Part shown: positions 24,763 to 33,567 of the stretch, piece by piece
How the letters are laid out: every line of letters begins with the position of its first letter
Numbering within the stretch: the first letter of the stretch is position 1
Source: an uncultured Lachnospiraceae bacterium
Lineage (GTDB): Bacteria > Bacillota > Clostridia > Lachnospirales > Lachnospiraceae
DNA: 64,000 bases
Direction of reading: 5' to 3'
Assembly: GCA_946414885.1 (NCBI GenBank)
Contig: CAMKQH010000001.1
Location: forward strand, 186,001 to 250,000
Made by a program: the position numbers and the translations under genes
The notes under the pieces: generated by a model
What the model saw: only the letters and a program-made list of their open reading frames with translations
Told to the model about the DNA's origin: nothing
The model's database searches: none

Positions 24763-26629
24763 ATGCGTTCTTATGCATGTTCATGACTTCAATGCAGATC
24801 TTTTGGTATAATTCCATGCGGCCGTCAGAGGTCTGATGAGATATCTTCTCACAGAGTTCCTTATCGTTCTCAATTAAGGCGACGAGGTCAGGATTATAGA
24901 TGGTTCCCGCGTCGGCCTTAAACTCATCCAGGATCATCTGGAAGGTCTTGCCGTGGGTGTAGTATCTGCCGAGCACGTCCGTGCCTGCGTCGGCGCTGTC
25001 CGCTAACCGGATCAGGTCGATCAGAACCCGGACGGGAGAGTTCACGTTGTCAAAATCTTTCGGATATCCCTTACCGTCATAGGTCTTGTGATGACCGCGG
25101 ATCACGTCGACATAGGGCGTGAAATCGGGATCATCTTCGAGAAGCTTGGCACCGAGACTTGGATGATACTTAAGGATGCCGTATTCATCCTCGGAAAGCT
25201 TGCGGTCCTGCGTGTTGATAATGATGGCTACGCGGCATTTTCCCACGTCATGCAGAAGACCGCTCCGTTCCACGTAGGAAAGGATCTTTTCACGGTTTTC
25301 CAGGATTTCCTTCTCCGTGGCGTATCCTAACAGCCCAATGAAAAGAGAGGGATTATGCTCTAATACGGATTCACCGATCATGCGGGCGATCTTGGAAACC
25401 ATTATGCTGTGTACGTAGGTCGTGGGTTGCCTGCGAAGAATCAGGTTGAGGAGAAGGGAAAGCTTGTCCTCGGCATTATCCAGGAGCGGTGCAGCCAGTC
25501 CGTAAAATTCGTAAAAAGTCCAATTAAAATCTTCGGGATAAAAGGTGTGCGGCGTGTGGACGCTGTCCTTGATCAGGCGGTTCAACGCACCCTGCAATAA
25601 GTTCCCTTTCTCCGCAGGAAGCTTTTTCAAAGCCTTTGCGGCATAAGCGAAACAGGAGTGTTCATTCCGGAGCAATTGCCAGGTCCGCTTGGAATCACTC
25701 TTTTCGAAATTGATGGCGGGAAGCGCCTTCAAAATGTAGTCAGACATGGAGACGACGCTGGCTTCCTCGGAGGTCTGTTTCTGAATCCGCTTATAGCTAT
25801 TTTCCATGATCTTGTAATATCCAAGGGGATCGCTCTTTAGGTTGATCCTGCCCATTTTGTTCAGTGCCTGTTCCGCGAGTACACAATATTCCTCAGCGTT
25901 TGTGATGCAGGAAGGATTCATGGAGAGGATGTTTAAGTATTGTTCCTCCACGTTTCTTACGATCGCCTTTACGTAAGGCGCATTGCCGTCTAATTTCTGC
26001 ACTTCCTCGCGATTCCACAGAGCCATGCATCTGTCACGGAATTCGCTTGCGCGGCCGGAGAGGGACGGGTACTCCGCACTGTATTGGATCAGATTTAAAT
26101 AAGCGGTAAAGAACAGGCCGCGATAAGCCTCCCGGGGAATTTCCGCGTAATGATCTTCGTAAGTCGTGATCCTTTCAAAATATTGTAACCATTCCGAGGG
26201 ACCGTCTGCATTCAGCGTCTGATCAAACAGAAGATAGTGCGCGCAGCCCATGGCGTAGTTTAAAAACACGATCTTCGCAAAATCCCGCATGTCCTCATAA
26301 TGGGGAAGCAAGTATCTTGCAAGCCTTAGTCCGAAGGAAACGACGTAAAGGGAATTTTCATGCAGGTTCCAAAGGAGTTCAAAAAGCAGGTCCCATTCCT
26401 GCCATGACATCCGCATGGGCAGGGAAGAAAAGAACTCGTTGAACAGTTTTTCGTTTTCCTGATATACTTCACGAAGAATCTTGGCACGCTCGTAAACGAC
26501 CTCGGACCAGTTGGCATCCTCACAGGAGGCCATCAGGCGGTTGTTCCATTCACCTACCAATTCTGAATTCATTTTCAAGGTTTCATATAATTCATTCAAT
26601 TGTTTTTCGGTGATTACGGTTTCTTCCAT
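24761..26629 (-). CDS. HD-GYP domain protein with long helical N-terminal region
   Basis: 622 residues. Residues 1-~400 are a helical, tetratricopeptide-like region with no motif I can name and no membrane segment. The C-terminal ~210 residues hold an HD domain of the HD-GYP type: H460-D461 in LLHDVGK, HHKTYDGKGYP (513-523) and DLIRLADSADA. HD-GYP proteins usually hydrolyse cyclic di-GMP, or act as degenerate sensors; the metal residues and GYP are kept here, so activity is plausible. The start is the ATG at 26629, preceded by AAAGGAGGTGAACC; an in-frame ATG 27 bases upstream would swallow that site. It is the only - strand gene and is divergent from the cobalamin riboswitch. Confidence 0.85.
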   Translation of the reverse strand: MEETVITEKQLNELYETLKMNSELVGEWNNRLMASCEDANWSEVVYERAKILREVYQENEKLFNEFFSSLPMRMSWQEWDLLFELLWNLHENSLYVVSFGLRLARYLLPHYEDMRDFAKIVFLNYAMGCAHYLLFDQTLNADGPSEWLQYFERITTYEDHYAEIPREAYRGLFFTAYLNLIQYSAEYPSLSGRASEFRDRCMALWNREEVQKLDGNAPYVKAIVRNVEEQYLNILSMNPSCITNAEEYCVLAEQALNKMGRINLKSDPLGYYKIMENSYKRIQKQTSEEASVVSMSDYILKALPAINFEKSDSKRTWQLLRNEHSCFAYAAKALKKLPAEKGNLLQGALNRLIKDSVHTPHTFYPEDFNWTFYEFYGLAAPLLDNAEDKLSLLLNLILRRQPTTYVHSIMVSKIARMIGESVLEHNPSLFIGLLGYATEKEILENREKILSYVERSGLLHDVGKCRVAIIINTQDRKLSEDEYGILKYHPSLGAKLLEDDPDFTPYVDVIRGHHKTYDGKGYPKDFDNVNSPVRVLIDLIRLADSADAGTDVLGRYYTHGKTFQMILDEFKADAGTIYNPDLVALIENDKELCEKISHQTSDGRMELYQKICIEVMNMHKNA

Positions 26630-26660
26630 GCGAGGTTCACCTCCTTTATGCTTCATTTAT

Positions 26661-26689
26661 ATTTTATCGCAAATAATGAGGACTGTCAA
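26661..26689 (-). promoter_or_regulatory. Promoter of the HD-GYP gene
   Basis: On the - strand: TTGACA (26689-26684), a 17-bp spacer, and TAAAAT (26666-26661), 32 bp before the start codon. Confidence 0.85.
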
Positions 26690-26774
26690 TTGTGCGGGAT
26701 TCCATACGACGTGAAAACCAAGGGAATTGCCGTGCTAAGAAGGAGTTATCATCCGTGATTACTCATGTTTTGGC

Positions 26775-26803
26775 TTGCACGTTATCTGCTTTTGTGATAA
26801 TAT
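26775..26803 (+). promoter_or_regulatory. Promoter of the cobalamin riboswitch operon
   Basis: TTGCAC (26775-26780), a 17-bp spacer and TAATAT (26798-26803), about 25 bp before the riboswitch. An overlapping GATAAT with a shorter spacer is the alternative -10. Confidence 0.65.
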
Positions 26804-26829
26804 ATAGCAAGTTTCATAGAGAAGAGTAA

Positions 26830-27020
26830 TTGGTGCCGGCGGAGAAGTCCTTTTTCTCCAAGGGTTAAAAGGGAAGCGGGTGTGATTCCCGCACGATCTC
26901 GTCACTGTGATAAGGGAGTGGGAGCGTCAGGACTCTTTTGCATAAGGAGTCAGTCACTGATCCGATGGATTGGGAAGGCGACGCGTCTGCAATGATCTTT
27001 CAGCCAGGAAACCTGCCAGT
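26830..27020 (+). promoter_or_regulatory. Cobalamin (adenosylcobalamin) riboswitch
   Basis: The classic landmarks are in order: an opening TTGGTGCCGG, then GGGAAGCGGGTGTGATTCCCGC, the CACTGTGA turn (26913-26920), a long peripheral arm, and GGGAAGGCGACG. Last comes the B12 box AGCCAGGAAACCTGCC (27002-27017). Binding of cobalamin in this class folds the downstream RNA into an off state. Downstream lie a hairpin CTTAG/CTAAG (27077-27104) and a terminator, so control is probably by premature termination. The genes behind it are a cobaltochelatase, a corrinoid-type ABC transporter and the cobalamin pathway. Confidence 0.96.
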
Positions 27021-27123
27021 TATAATGGTACGGGAAGAAATTCCAGATCACGAGTAATTGGTCGTATCGAGAGGAAACCGTCTTAGGAGAAAAAACTAAG
27101 AAGGTCTAATTTTGATGTGAATG

Positions 27124-27152
27124 ACTCTGCTGATCAAGGGCAGAGTTTTTTG
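27124..27152 (+). terminator. Riboswitch-controlled terminator
   Basis: ACTCTGC (27124-27130) pairs with GCAGAGT (27140-27146), followed by a run of Ts. It lies between the riboswitch and the first gene, with 87 bp of plain leader to the CbiK start. Confidence 0.85.
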
Positions 27153-27239
27153 TTTTCACGTCACTCATAGATGCATAAAACAATCGCTCTTCTAAAATGA
27201 ATCATACAAAGTGACCTACGGAGAAAAGAGGAGAAGAAC

Positions 27240-29267
27240 ATGAAGAAAAAAGCATTACTGGCAATGATGGCGGCGATGGCGCTTGCACTTGGCATGACCG
27301 CCTGCACGAACATGGCACCGGATCCGGACGCAACGTCCCAGACGGGGGAAACCGTTACGCAGGAGAGTACGCAGGAAACGTCATCTACGGAGGAGAGTAC
27401 GGAAGTGGTAGAACAGAAAACGGATCAAGAGCTTGCGGATGAAGTGGCAGCCCTGATTGATGCCATTTACGTTCAGAAAAGAACGGATAAAACGGATGAA
27501 CAGTGCGCAGCAGCCAAGGCGGCATGGGACAAATTGACAGATGCGCAGAAGGAATTGGTGGAAGGTGAATTCGCAGATCCCGATTACTTCGGACGCGACA
27601 CCGGTGATGCTTCTAAGGATGATCCACTAAACCAGGACGGCATTGGCGAGAAGGAGCTTTTGGTCGTGAGCTTTGGTACCTCCTTTAATGACAGCCGCGT
27701 GGAAGACATTTCAAGCGTGGAAAAGGCATTGCAGGCAGCTTATCCTGATTGGTCCGTGAGACGGGCGTTTACCGCTCAGATCATCATCAATCACGTGCAG
27801 GCGAGAGACGGCGAGAAGATCGATAATATGGAGCAGGCTCTGGAGCGTGCCATTAAGAATGGCGTAAAGACGCTTGTAGTACAGCCCACGCATCTGATGC
27901 ATGGTGCTGAATACGATGAGCTCGTTGGCGTTTTGAAACAGTATGAGAATCAGATCCCGAACATTGTGGTTGCTGAGCCTTTGCTTGGCGAAGTTGGCAG
28001 TGACGCCAGCGTGATCAATGACGACAAGCAGGCAGTGGCCAAGGCGGTTGTGGCCGATGCCGTAAAGACTGCCAACATGGGCGACGTTGCGGCAGCTGAA
28101 GCTGGTGGAACCGCACTGGTGCTGATGGGACACGGAACCGCGCATTCAGCGAAGGTTACGTACAGCCAGATGCAATCACAGATGGAAGCGCTTGGGTATA
28201 ACAACGTATTCATCGGCACCGTGGAAGGTGAGCCTGAGGACACGTCCTGTGAGGCAGTCATTGAGAAGGTGGCGGGAAGAAAATTCCCCAAAGTCATCCT
28301 TCGTCCTTTGATGGTGGTAGCCGGAGATCATGCAAACAATGACATGGCAGGGGAGGATGAGGATTCCTGGCTGAGCATGTTTATGGATTCCGAAAATTTT
28401 GAAACCGTTGACGTGCAGATTGCGGGACTTGGAAGAATTCCCGAGGTACAGGAAATCTACGTACGCCATACCGCCGAGGCAATCGAACTTGCAAAATCTC
28501 TTGCCGAACAGACGCAGACTACCGTCACCGGACTTAAGGAGTCAGAACTGAAGGAAGGCGTGACTTATCTTGCTAAGTTTAGCACGGACAGTGGCATGTT
28601 TAAGACCAATGAAGCATGTGAGGGCAAGGGAACCCTGACGGTTAAGGATGGCAAGATGACGTTGCACGTCACCATGCCCAGCAAGAACACCGTGAAGCTT
28701 TTCCAGGGACTTGTGGCTGACATGAAGGGGCTTGGCGATGCAATCATTCTGCCTTCAATTGATGAAGTAACCTACAGTGACGGAGCGAAGGAAGAAGTAT
28801 ATGGATTTGACGTTCCCGTGCCTGCGCTGGATCAGGAATTTGACCTTGCACTTGTTGGAACCAAAGGTACGTGGTATGATCATAAGGTAAGCGTTTCCGA
28901 GGTGACGGAAGGCAATCTTGACGGCGTTGTGGCAGTTAAGTCACAGGCCGCTTCCCTGGCAGACGGTGAATACGTTGCAACGGTTACGGTGACCGGCGGC
29001 TCCGGCAAGGCGACGATCGAAAATCCCGTAAAGATCATCGTAAAGGATACTAAGATTTACGCCGAACTGACTTGGAGCAGCAAGAATTATGACTATATGA
29101 TCGTGGACGGCGAAAAATACTTAAATGAGGCAGCTGAGGGTGAAAACTCCAAGTTTACCATCCCGGTGAAGAGCCTCGGAGAAGAGCTTAACGTGATCGG
29201 AGATACCATTGCCATGGGAACGCCTCATGAGATTGAATATTCTTTGAAGTTTGTTGTGCAGGAATAA
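27240..29267 (+). CDS. cbiK: Surface lipoprotein: CbiK-like cobaltochelatase with C-terminal NEAT-like domains
   Basis: 675 residues. A lipoprotein signal (lipobox MTAC, C22) is followed by a Ser/Thr/Glu-rich linker and a short helical module (about 63-108, ending LTDAQKELVEG) typical of Firmicute surface proteins. The chelatase domain (138-424) has VVSFGTSFNDS, H218 in PTHLMHG, H298 in LMGHGTAHS and H364 in VVAGDHANND, the last two matching the metal histidines of CbiK. After 430 come two beta-rich repeats; the second (DGEYVATVTV ... NYDYMIVDGEKY) resembles haem-binding NEAT domains. CbiK normally puts cobalt into sirohydrochlorin in the cytoplasm; this one would sit outside the membrane. 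It is the first gene after the riboswitch. Confidence 0.85.
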   Translation: MKKKALLAMMAAMALALGMTACTNMAPDPDATSQTGETVTQESTQETSSTEESTEVVEQKTDQELADEVAALIDAIYVQKRTDKTDEQCAAAKAAWDKLTDAQKELVEGEFADPDYFGRDTGDASKDDPLNQDGIGEKELLVVSFGTSFNDSRVEDISSVEKALQAAYPDWSVRRAFTAQIIINHVQARDGEKIDNMEQALERAIKNGVKTLVVQPTHLMHGAEYDELVGVLKQYENQIPNIVVAEPLLGEVGSDASVINDDKQAVAKAVVADAVKTANMGDVAAAEAGGTALVLMGHGTAHSAKVTYSQMQSQMEALGYNNVFIGTVEGEPEDTSCEAVIEKVAGRKFPKVILRPLMVVAGDHANNDMAGEDEDSWLSMFMDSENFETVDVQIAGLGRIPEVQEIYVRHTAEAIELAKSLAEQTQTTVTGLKESELKEGVTYLAKFSTDSGMFKTNEACEGKGTLTVKDGKMTLHVTMPSKNTVKLFQGLVADMKGLGDAIILPSIDEVTYSDGAKEEVYGFDVPVPALDQEFDLALVGTKGTWYDHKVSVSEVTEGNLDGVVAVKSQAASLADGEYVATVTVTGGSGKATIENPVKIIVKDTKIYAELTWSSKNYDYMIVDGEKYLNEAAEGENSKFTIPVKSLGEELNVIGDTIAMGTPHEIEYSLKFVVQE

Positions 29268-29289
29268 GAAATGACGGAAGGTAACAAAC

Positions 29290-30495
29290 ATGAGAATCAT
29301 TAAGGCAGGATTGATCTTGCTGATTTGCCTGTCCCTATGCGCCTGCGGCGCACGGGGGCAGGATTCCCGAAATGACGATTCCGGGGCGGAGAGTTATTTC
29401 GGAGATATGTTAAAAACCGAGGTCGCTGGCATGGAAAACGAGGCTGCCTCCTTTGCCCAAATGCATTGGGAAAAGGGGATGGAGCTTTCTTATGCCACGA
29501 CCTTTTTTGTTGAGAAAGCAGGGGATTACGTACTGATCACCATCGCGGACGCGGACCGGTTTCTTGTTGTACCGGAAGGGCAGAGCGTGCCTGACGACGT
29601 GCCAAAGGACGTGGTAATTCTCAAAAAACCCATACAACGCGCGTATCTTGCGTCCTCCTCCGTGTTTGACCTGATCCGTGAAGCAGGTGCGCTTGGCAGA
29701 CTTCGCCTTTCCGGTACCAAAAAAGAGGATCTTTGCATTCAGGAAGCGATTGCAGCCATGGATGCGGGAGAATTATTGTATGCCGGAAAATACAATAAAC
29801 CTGATTACGAATTATTGATTGCGGAGGGGTGTGATCTCGCGATTGAGAACACTATGATCTATCACAATCCGGAGGCCAAGGAAAAACTGGAGGCGTTGGG
29901 AATCCCTGTTTTGGTAGAGACCTCGAGTTATGAAACACATCCCTTCGGCAGGATGGAATGGATCAAACTGTACGGGCTTTTGTTTGACCGTGAGGATGAT
30001 GCTGACGCTTTTTTTGATGAAACGGTTAAAGCCATAATGCCCGTGCTGCAACAGGAGAAAACGGATTGCAAGGTGGCATTTTTTTACGTGAATTCCAACG
30101 GCGTGGTCAACGTAAGAAAGCCTGGGGATTACGTTGCCAAAATGATTTCTTTGGCAGGCGGAGAGTATGTTTTGACGAATGCCAAGGTGGAGGAAGAGAA
30201 TGCCCTCTCCACCATGAACATGCAGATGGAAGACTTTTATCTCGCGGCGAAGGATGCCGACGTGATTGTTTACAACAGTACCATTGTCGGCGAGTTAAAC
30301 AGCATCGGCGATCTTCTGGAGCTAAGTCCGCTTTTTGCGGATTTCAAGGCCGTAAAGGAGAACCGGGTTTATTGCACGGAGAAGAATTTCTTTCAGCAGA
30401 CCACGGCCATCGCGGACTTTGTGGAGGATCTTGGCATGGCGCTCCGAAATCCGGAGCAAAAGGAATTTCATCAAATGAAAAAGCTCTCGAAATAA
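29290..30495 (+). CDS. ABC transporter substrate-binding lipoprotein (corrinoid/haem/siderophore class)
   Basis: 401 residues. Lipoprotein signal with lipobox LCAC (C19), then the two-lobe fold of class III binding proteins (BtuF/FepB type). Recognisable stretches are LSGTKKEDLCIQEAI, the lobe-linking region ETSSYETHPFGRMEWIKLYG, and VYCTEKNFFQQTTAIADFV near the end. It would deliver a corrinoid or related tetrapyrrole to the permease encoded next. It lies 22 bp after cbiK and 46 bp before the permease gene, under the same riboswitch, so cobalamin or a precursor is the likely cargo; iron chelates remain possible. Confidence 0.82.
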   Translation: MRIIKAGLILLICLSLCACGARGQDSRNDDSGAESYFGDMLKTEVAGMENEAASFAQMHWEKGMELSYATTFFVEKAGDYVLITIADADRFLVVPEGQSVPDDVPKDVVILKKPIQRAYLASSSVFDLIREAGALGRLRLSGTKKEDLCIQEAIAAMDAGELLYAGKYNKPDYELLIAEGCDLAIENTMIYHNPEAKEKLEALGIPVLVETSSYETHPFGRMEWIKLYGLLFDREDDADAFFDETVKAIMPVLQQEKTDCKVAFFYVNSNGVVNVRKPGDYVAKMISLAGGEYVLTNAKVEEENALSTMNMQMEDFYLAAKDADVIVYNSTIVGELNSIGDLLELSPLFADFKAVKENRVYCTEKNFFQQTTAIADFVEDLGMALRNPEQKEFHQMKKLSK

Positions 30496-30541
30496 TCTTT
30501 GGGAGAATTGTCTTGGGATGATTTCGGAAAGGATCTGAAGA

Positions 30542-31585
30542 ATGACTGAGAATGAAAAAATAAAGCCCCAAAGGACTTCATATATGCGCAGAATCATTTT
30601 CTTTGTCGCAGCGGCAGTTGCGCTGGCAGTCCTGATCTTATGGAACATGTGGAGCGGCAGTCATTCCATGACGGGAAGGGAAATTTGGCAGGTTCTCACT
30701 GGGCAAGTCACTGAGGGGGCAGGGTATCAGATTTTATGGAACGTCAGGCTCCCTAGGATTTGCGCGGCCTTTTTTTTAGGCGGCGCGCTTGCCGTATCAG
30801 GCTTCCTTCTGCAAACTTTTTTTGGAAATCCAATCGCAGGTCCGTACGTGCTGGGCATTTCCTCCGGCGCAAAGCTTGTGGTTGCCTTAACCATGATCTT
30901 TTTTCTGGGAAAGGGTATTCACTTAAAATCCTATGGCTTGATGGCGGCAGCGTTTGTCGGTTCCCTCATGGCAATGGGATTTGTGCTTTTGGTCTCGCTT
31001 CGCGTACAAAAGGCATCCCTGCTGATCGTATGCGGCATTATGATCGGTTATGTCTGTTCCGCGGTGACGGATCTTTTGGTCACCTTTGCGGACGATTCCA
31101 ACATCGTAAATTTACACAATTGGTCCATGGGAAGCTTTTCAGGAATGCAGTGGGCGAACGTGGGGTTCATGGCGTGGATGGTGATCCTCACCTGCGTGAT
31201 CACTTTTTTGCTGTCGAAGCCCATGGGAGCATATCAGTTAGGCGAAGCATATGCGAGAAACGTGGGCGTGAACGTGAAGGCACTCCGGATCGCAATGATC
31301 CTTTTGTCCAGCCTTTTGTCAGCCTGCGTAACGGCATTTGCCGGCCCCATTTCTTTCGTCGGGATCGCCGTGCCGCATCTGGTAAAGCTCTGCACCAAAA
31401 CGGCAAAGCCCCTGATCCTGATTCCAGGTTGCTTTCTCGGCGGCGCGGTAGTGACGCTGTTTTGTGACGGGATCGCGAGATGCGCGTTTGCTCCGACGGA
31501 GGTCAGCATCAGTTCCGTCACCGCAGTATTTCTTGCTCCCGTGGTCATAGTCATGATGCTGCGGAAAAAGGAGGCAAAGTCATGA
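30542..31585 (+). CDS. FecCD/BtuC-family ABC transporter permease
   Basis: 347 residues, around ten membrane helices. Family landmarks are LWNVRLPRICAAFFLGGALAVSG near the start, the NPIAGPYVLGISSGAKL segment, and the cytoplasmic coupling region ITAFAGPISFVGIAVPHLVKL (here CVTAFAGPISFVG). It forms the membrane channel with the ATPase encoded at 32025. The DUF2809 gene starts inside its stop codon region (ATGA), so that small protein is made together with it. Confidence 0.92.
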   Translation: MTENEKIKPQRTSYMRRIIFFVAAAVALAVLILWNMWSGSHSMTGREIWQVLTGQVTEGAGYQILWNVRLPRICAAFFLGGALAVSGFLLQTFFGNPIAGPYVLGISSGAKLVVALTMIFFLGKGIHLKSYGLMAAAFVGSLMAMGFVLLVSLRVQKASLLIVCGIMIGYVCSAVTDLLVTFADDSNIVNLHNWSMGSFSGMQWANVGFMAWMVILTCVITFLLSKPMGAYQLGEAYARNVGVNVKALRIAMILLSSLLSACVTAFAGPISFVGIAVPHLVKLCTKTAKPLILIPGCFLGGAVVTLFCDGIARCAFAPTEVSISSVTAVFLAPVVIVMMLRKKEAKS

Positions 31586-31977
31586 AAAAGAAGAAATGTA
31601 TTTACTTTATTGCTTTTCTGATCCTGCTTGCCGTCGAATTTTTTATCGGGATATTTGTGCATGACCGTTTTATAAGGCCTTACGTGGGTGACGTGATCGT
31701 TGTGATCGTCCTTTATTTCTTGATCAGGAGCATTTCCCCGGAGAAACCTGCGTTTTTATGCCTTTGGATTCTTTTGTTTGCCGCTTGTGTGGAAGTGACT
31801 CAGGTTTTCCCGCTGGTGGATCTTCTCGGCATAAAGAATCGCTTTATCCGGGTGGTCATGGGAACTTCTTTTTCCTGGAAAGACATGATAGCCTATATTG
31901 CCGGATCCGTCGTTAATCTTATCATGGATCTGAAAATCTTTAAGGACGTGACGACGCGGGGCGGCAGAAGGGAATAA
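31582..31977 (+). CDS. Small membrane protein, DUF2809-like
   Basis: 131 residues with about four membrane helices: FIAFLILLAVEFFIGIFV, VGDVIVVIVLYFLI, FLCLWILLFAACVEVTQVF and a last helix near 105-120. The VGDV and EVTQ motifs recall the DUF2809 family, whose function is unknown. The ATG at 31582 overlaps the permease stop and is preceded by AAAGGAGGC; an upstream in-frame start would lie inside the permease gene. Its position between permease and ATPase genes suggests an accessory part in corrinoid uptake, but such proteins also occur alone. Confidence 0.75.
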   Translation: MKKKKCIYFIAFLILLAVEFFIGIFVHDRFIRPYVGDVIVVIVLYFLIRSISPEKPAFLCLWILLFAACVEVTQVFPLVDLLGIKNRFIRVVMGTSFSWKDMIAYIAGSVVNLIMDLKIFKDVTTRGGRRE

Positions 31978-32024
31978 ATGACCGCTTGCGGCTTTAACAA
32001 ACATGTAAAAGGGAAGGAAAACGC

Positions 32025-33176
32025 GTGGAGATAAAAAATGGACTAAAAACGGAACAACTAAGCGTCGGCTATGAGAAAAAGGTACTCCTTTCAGGCGTGG
32101 AGCTGGAGGTGCGAGGCGGAAGCGTGTTGACGCTGATCGGACCGAACGGGTCCGGAAAATCCACGATTCTAAAGACGCTTACCAGGCAGCTGGAAAGCCT
32201 TGGCGGAAGAATTCTATTTTTAGAGAAGGACGGATCAGCGCAGACGGACGCAGGGAAAGAAACGTGGCGCAGCATGGAGGAAATGACGGGTGCGGAAATC
32301 GCAAAGAAACTCGCCATGGTAATGACGCAAAGACCTGCCGCGGAACTCATGACTTGCCGTGAAATGGTGGCAACGGGACGATATCCCTATGTGGGAATGC
32401 TGGGAATTCTTGGGAAAGAAGACTGGCAGAAGGTGGACGAAGCCATGCATATCATGAACGCGGAGGAGGTGGCGGACCAGAGTTTTTATGCGATCAGCGA
32501 CGGACAAAGGCAGCGGGTCATGCTTGCCAGGGCTCTGTGCCAAGAACCCAAGGTTCTGGTGCTGGACGAGCCAACCTCGTATTTGGACTTGCGCCACAAA
32601 CTGGACATTTTGGAGTCAATCCGAAGACTGGCAAAGGAAAAGGGAATCGCCGTGATCACTTCTTTGCATGAACTGGATTTGGCCATGAAGGTGTCTGACT
32701 GGATTGCATGCGTGGACGGAGACCGGGTGGCAAGACAGGGAACGCCGGAGGAGATCTTTTCCGGAGATTACGTGCAAAAGCTCTACGGCGTTGATCCGGA
32801 ATGCTTTAATCCCATGACGGGAGCCCTGTATCTAAAGGCGGGAAAGGCGCAGCCAAAAATCTTCGTCATTGGCGGCGGAGGAGTGGGGATCCCCACGTAT
32901 TACAAGCTTCTGCGCGAAGGAATTCCTTTCGCCGCAGGTATTCTTTTTGAGAATGATCTGGAGATGGACGCGGCGCGGGCTTGTGCAAGCCAGGTGGTCA
33001 GCGCGGAGGCTTTCACGCCCATTGACGCCAAGGCTTTGGAAAGGGCAAGGAAGCTTATCGACGAGTGCGAGACGGTAATTTGTCCGTTAAAGACGTTTGG
33101 ACCGCTAAATGAGGCAAATAAAGCCCTTAAAGAATACGCAAAAAATTGCGGGAAACTGGAAAACGTGGTAGAATAA
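32025..33176 (+). CDS. ABC transporter ATPase (BtuD/FepC type) with extra C-terminal domain
   Basis: 383 residues, longer than the ~255 usual in the family. The ATPase domain has Walker A GPNGSGKST (39-47), Q-loop TQRPAAE, signature ISDGQRQR (157-164), Walker B VLVLDEP (178-183) and switch H in SLHELD. After about 275 an added ~108-residue domain begins PKIFVIGGGGVG (277-288) and reads like a Rossmann fold without a clear cofactor signature. It powers the permease encoded upstream. GTG start with GGGAAGG 8 bp upstream. The extension might sense a nucleotide or couple uptake to processing; this is speculation. Confidence 0.88.
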   Translation: MEIKNGLKTEQLSVGYEKKVLLSGVELEVRGGSVLTLIGPNGSGKSTILKTLTRQLESLGGRILFLEKDGSAQTDAGKETWRSMEEMTGAEIAKKLAMVMTQRPAAELMTCREMVATGRYPYVGMLGILGKEDWQKVDEAMHIMNAEEVADQSFYAISDGQRQRVMLARALCQEPKVLVLDEPTSYLDLRHKLDILESIRRLAKEKGIAVITSLHELDLAMKVSDWIACVDGDRVARQGTPEEIFSGDYVQKLYGVDPECFNPMTGALYLKAGKAQPKIFVIGGGGVGIPTYYKLLREGIPFAAGILFENDLEMDAARACASQVVSAEAFTPIDAKALERARKLIDECETVICPLKTFGPLNEANKALKEYAKNCGKLENVVE

Positions 33177-33225
33177 AAAGAACGCATTAAAACATAAATC
33201 ATAAAAAAGAATGGAGGAAACCAAT

Positions 33226-33567
33226 ATGCCATTTATTGATTCAAAGATCACCGTACCCGTAAGTGCTTCCGGGAAGGAAGAGTTAAAGAGCGAACTTGGC
33301 AAGCTGATCACAACGCTTCACAAGAGCGAGACCTATCTGATGGTGGGCATCGAGGATAATTATGATCTGTGGCTTGGCGGCAAGAAGCTGGAGAAGGGGG
33401 CATACGTTGCAGTAAGCCTTTTCGGAAACGCATCCTCCGGCGACTATGACAAGCTGACGGGACAGATCTGTGAACTGTATGCAAGAAAGCTTGGCATTCC
33501 AGGAAATTGTATCTACGTAACGTATCATCCCGTGAGCGACTGGGGATGGAACGGCGGTAATTTCTGA
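33226..33567 (+). CDS. MIF/phenylpyruvate-tautomerase-like protein
   Basis: 113 residues, the size of MIF-type tautomerases. The protein begins MPFIDSK, so removal of Met would expose Pro1, the catalytic base of this superfamily. The C-terminal part [19 protein letters not shown] and final WGWNGGNF match the MIF pattern (WGWN...F). The natural substrate in bacteria is unknown. ATG 33226 is preceded by GGAGGAAACC and gives the Pro1 start; an ATG at 33211 would bury it. It sits between the transporter ATPase gene and cobQ, overlapping the latter by 1 bp. Confidence 0.82.
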   Translation: MPFIDSKITVPVSASGKEELKSELGKLITTLHKSETYLMVGIEDNYDLWLGGKKLEKGAYVAVSLFGNASSGDYDKLTGQICELYARKLGIPGNCIYVTYHPVSDWGWNGGNF

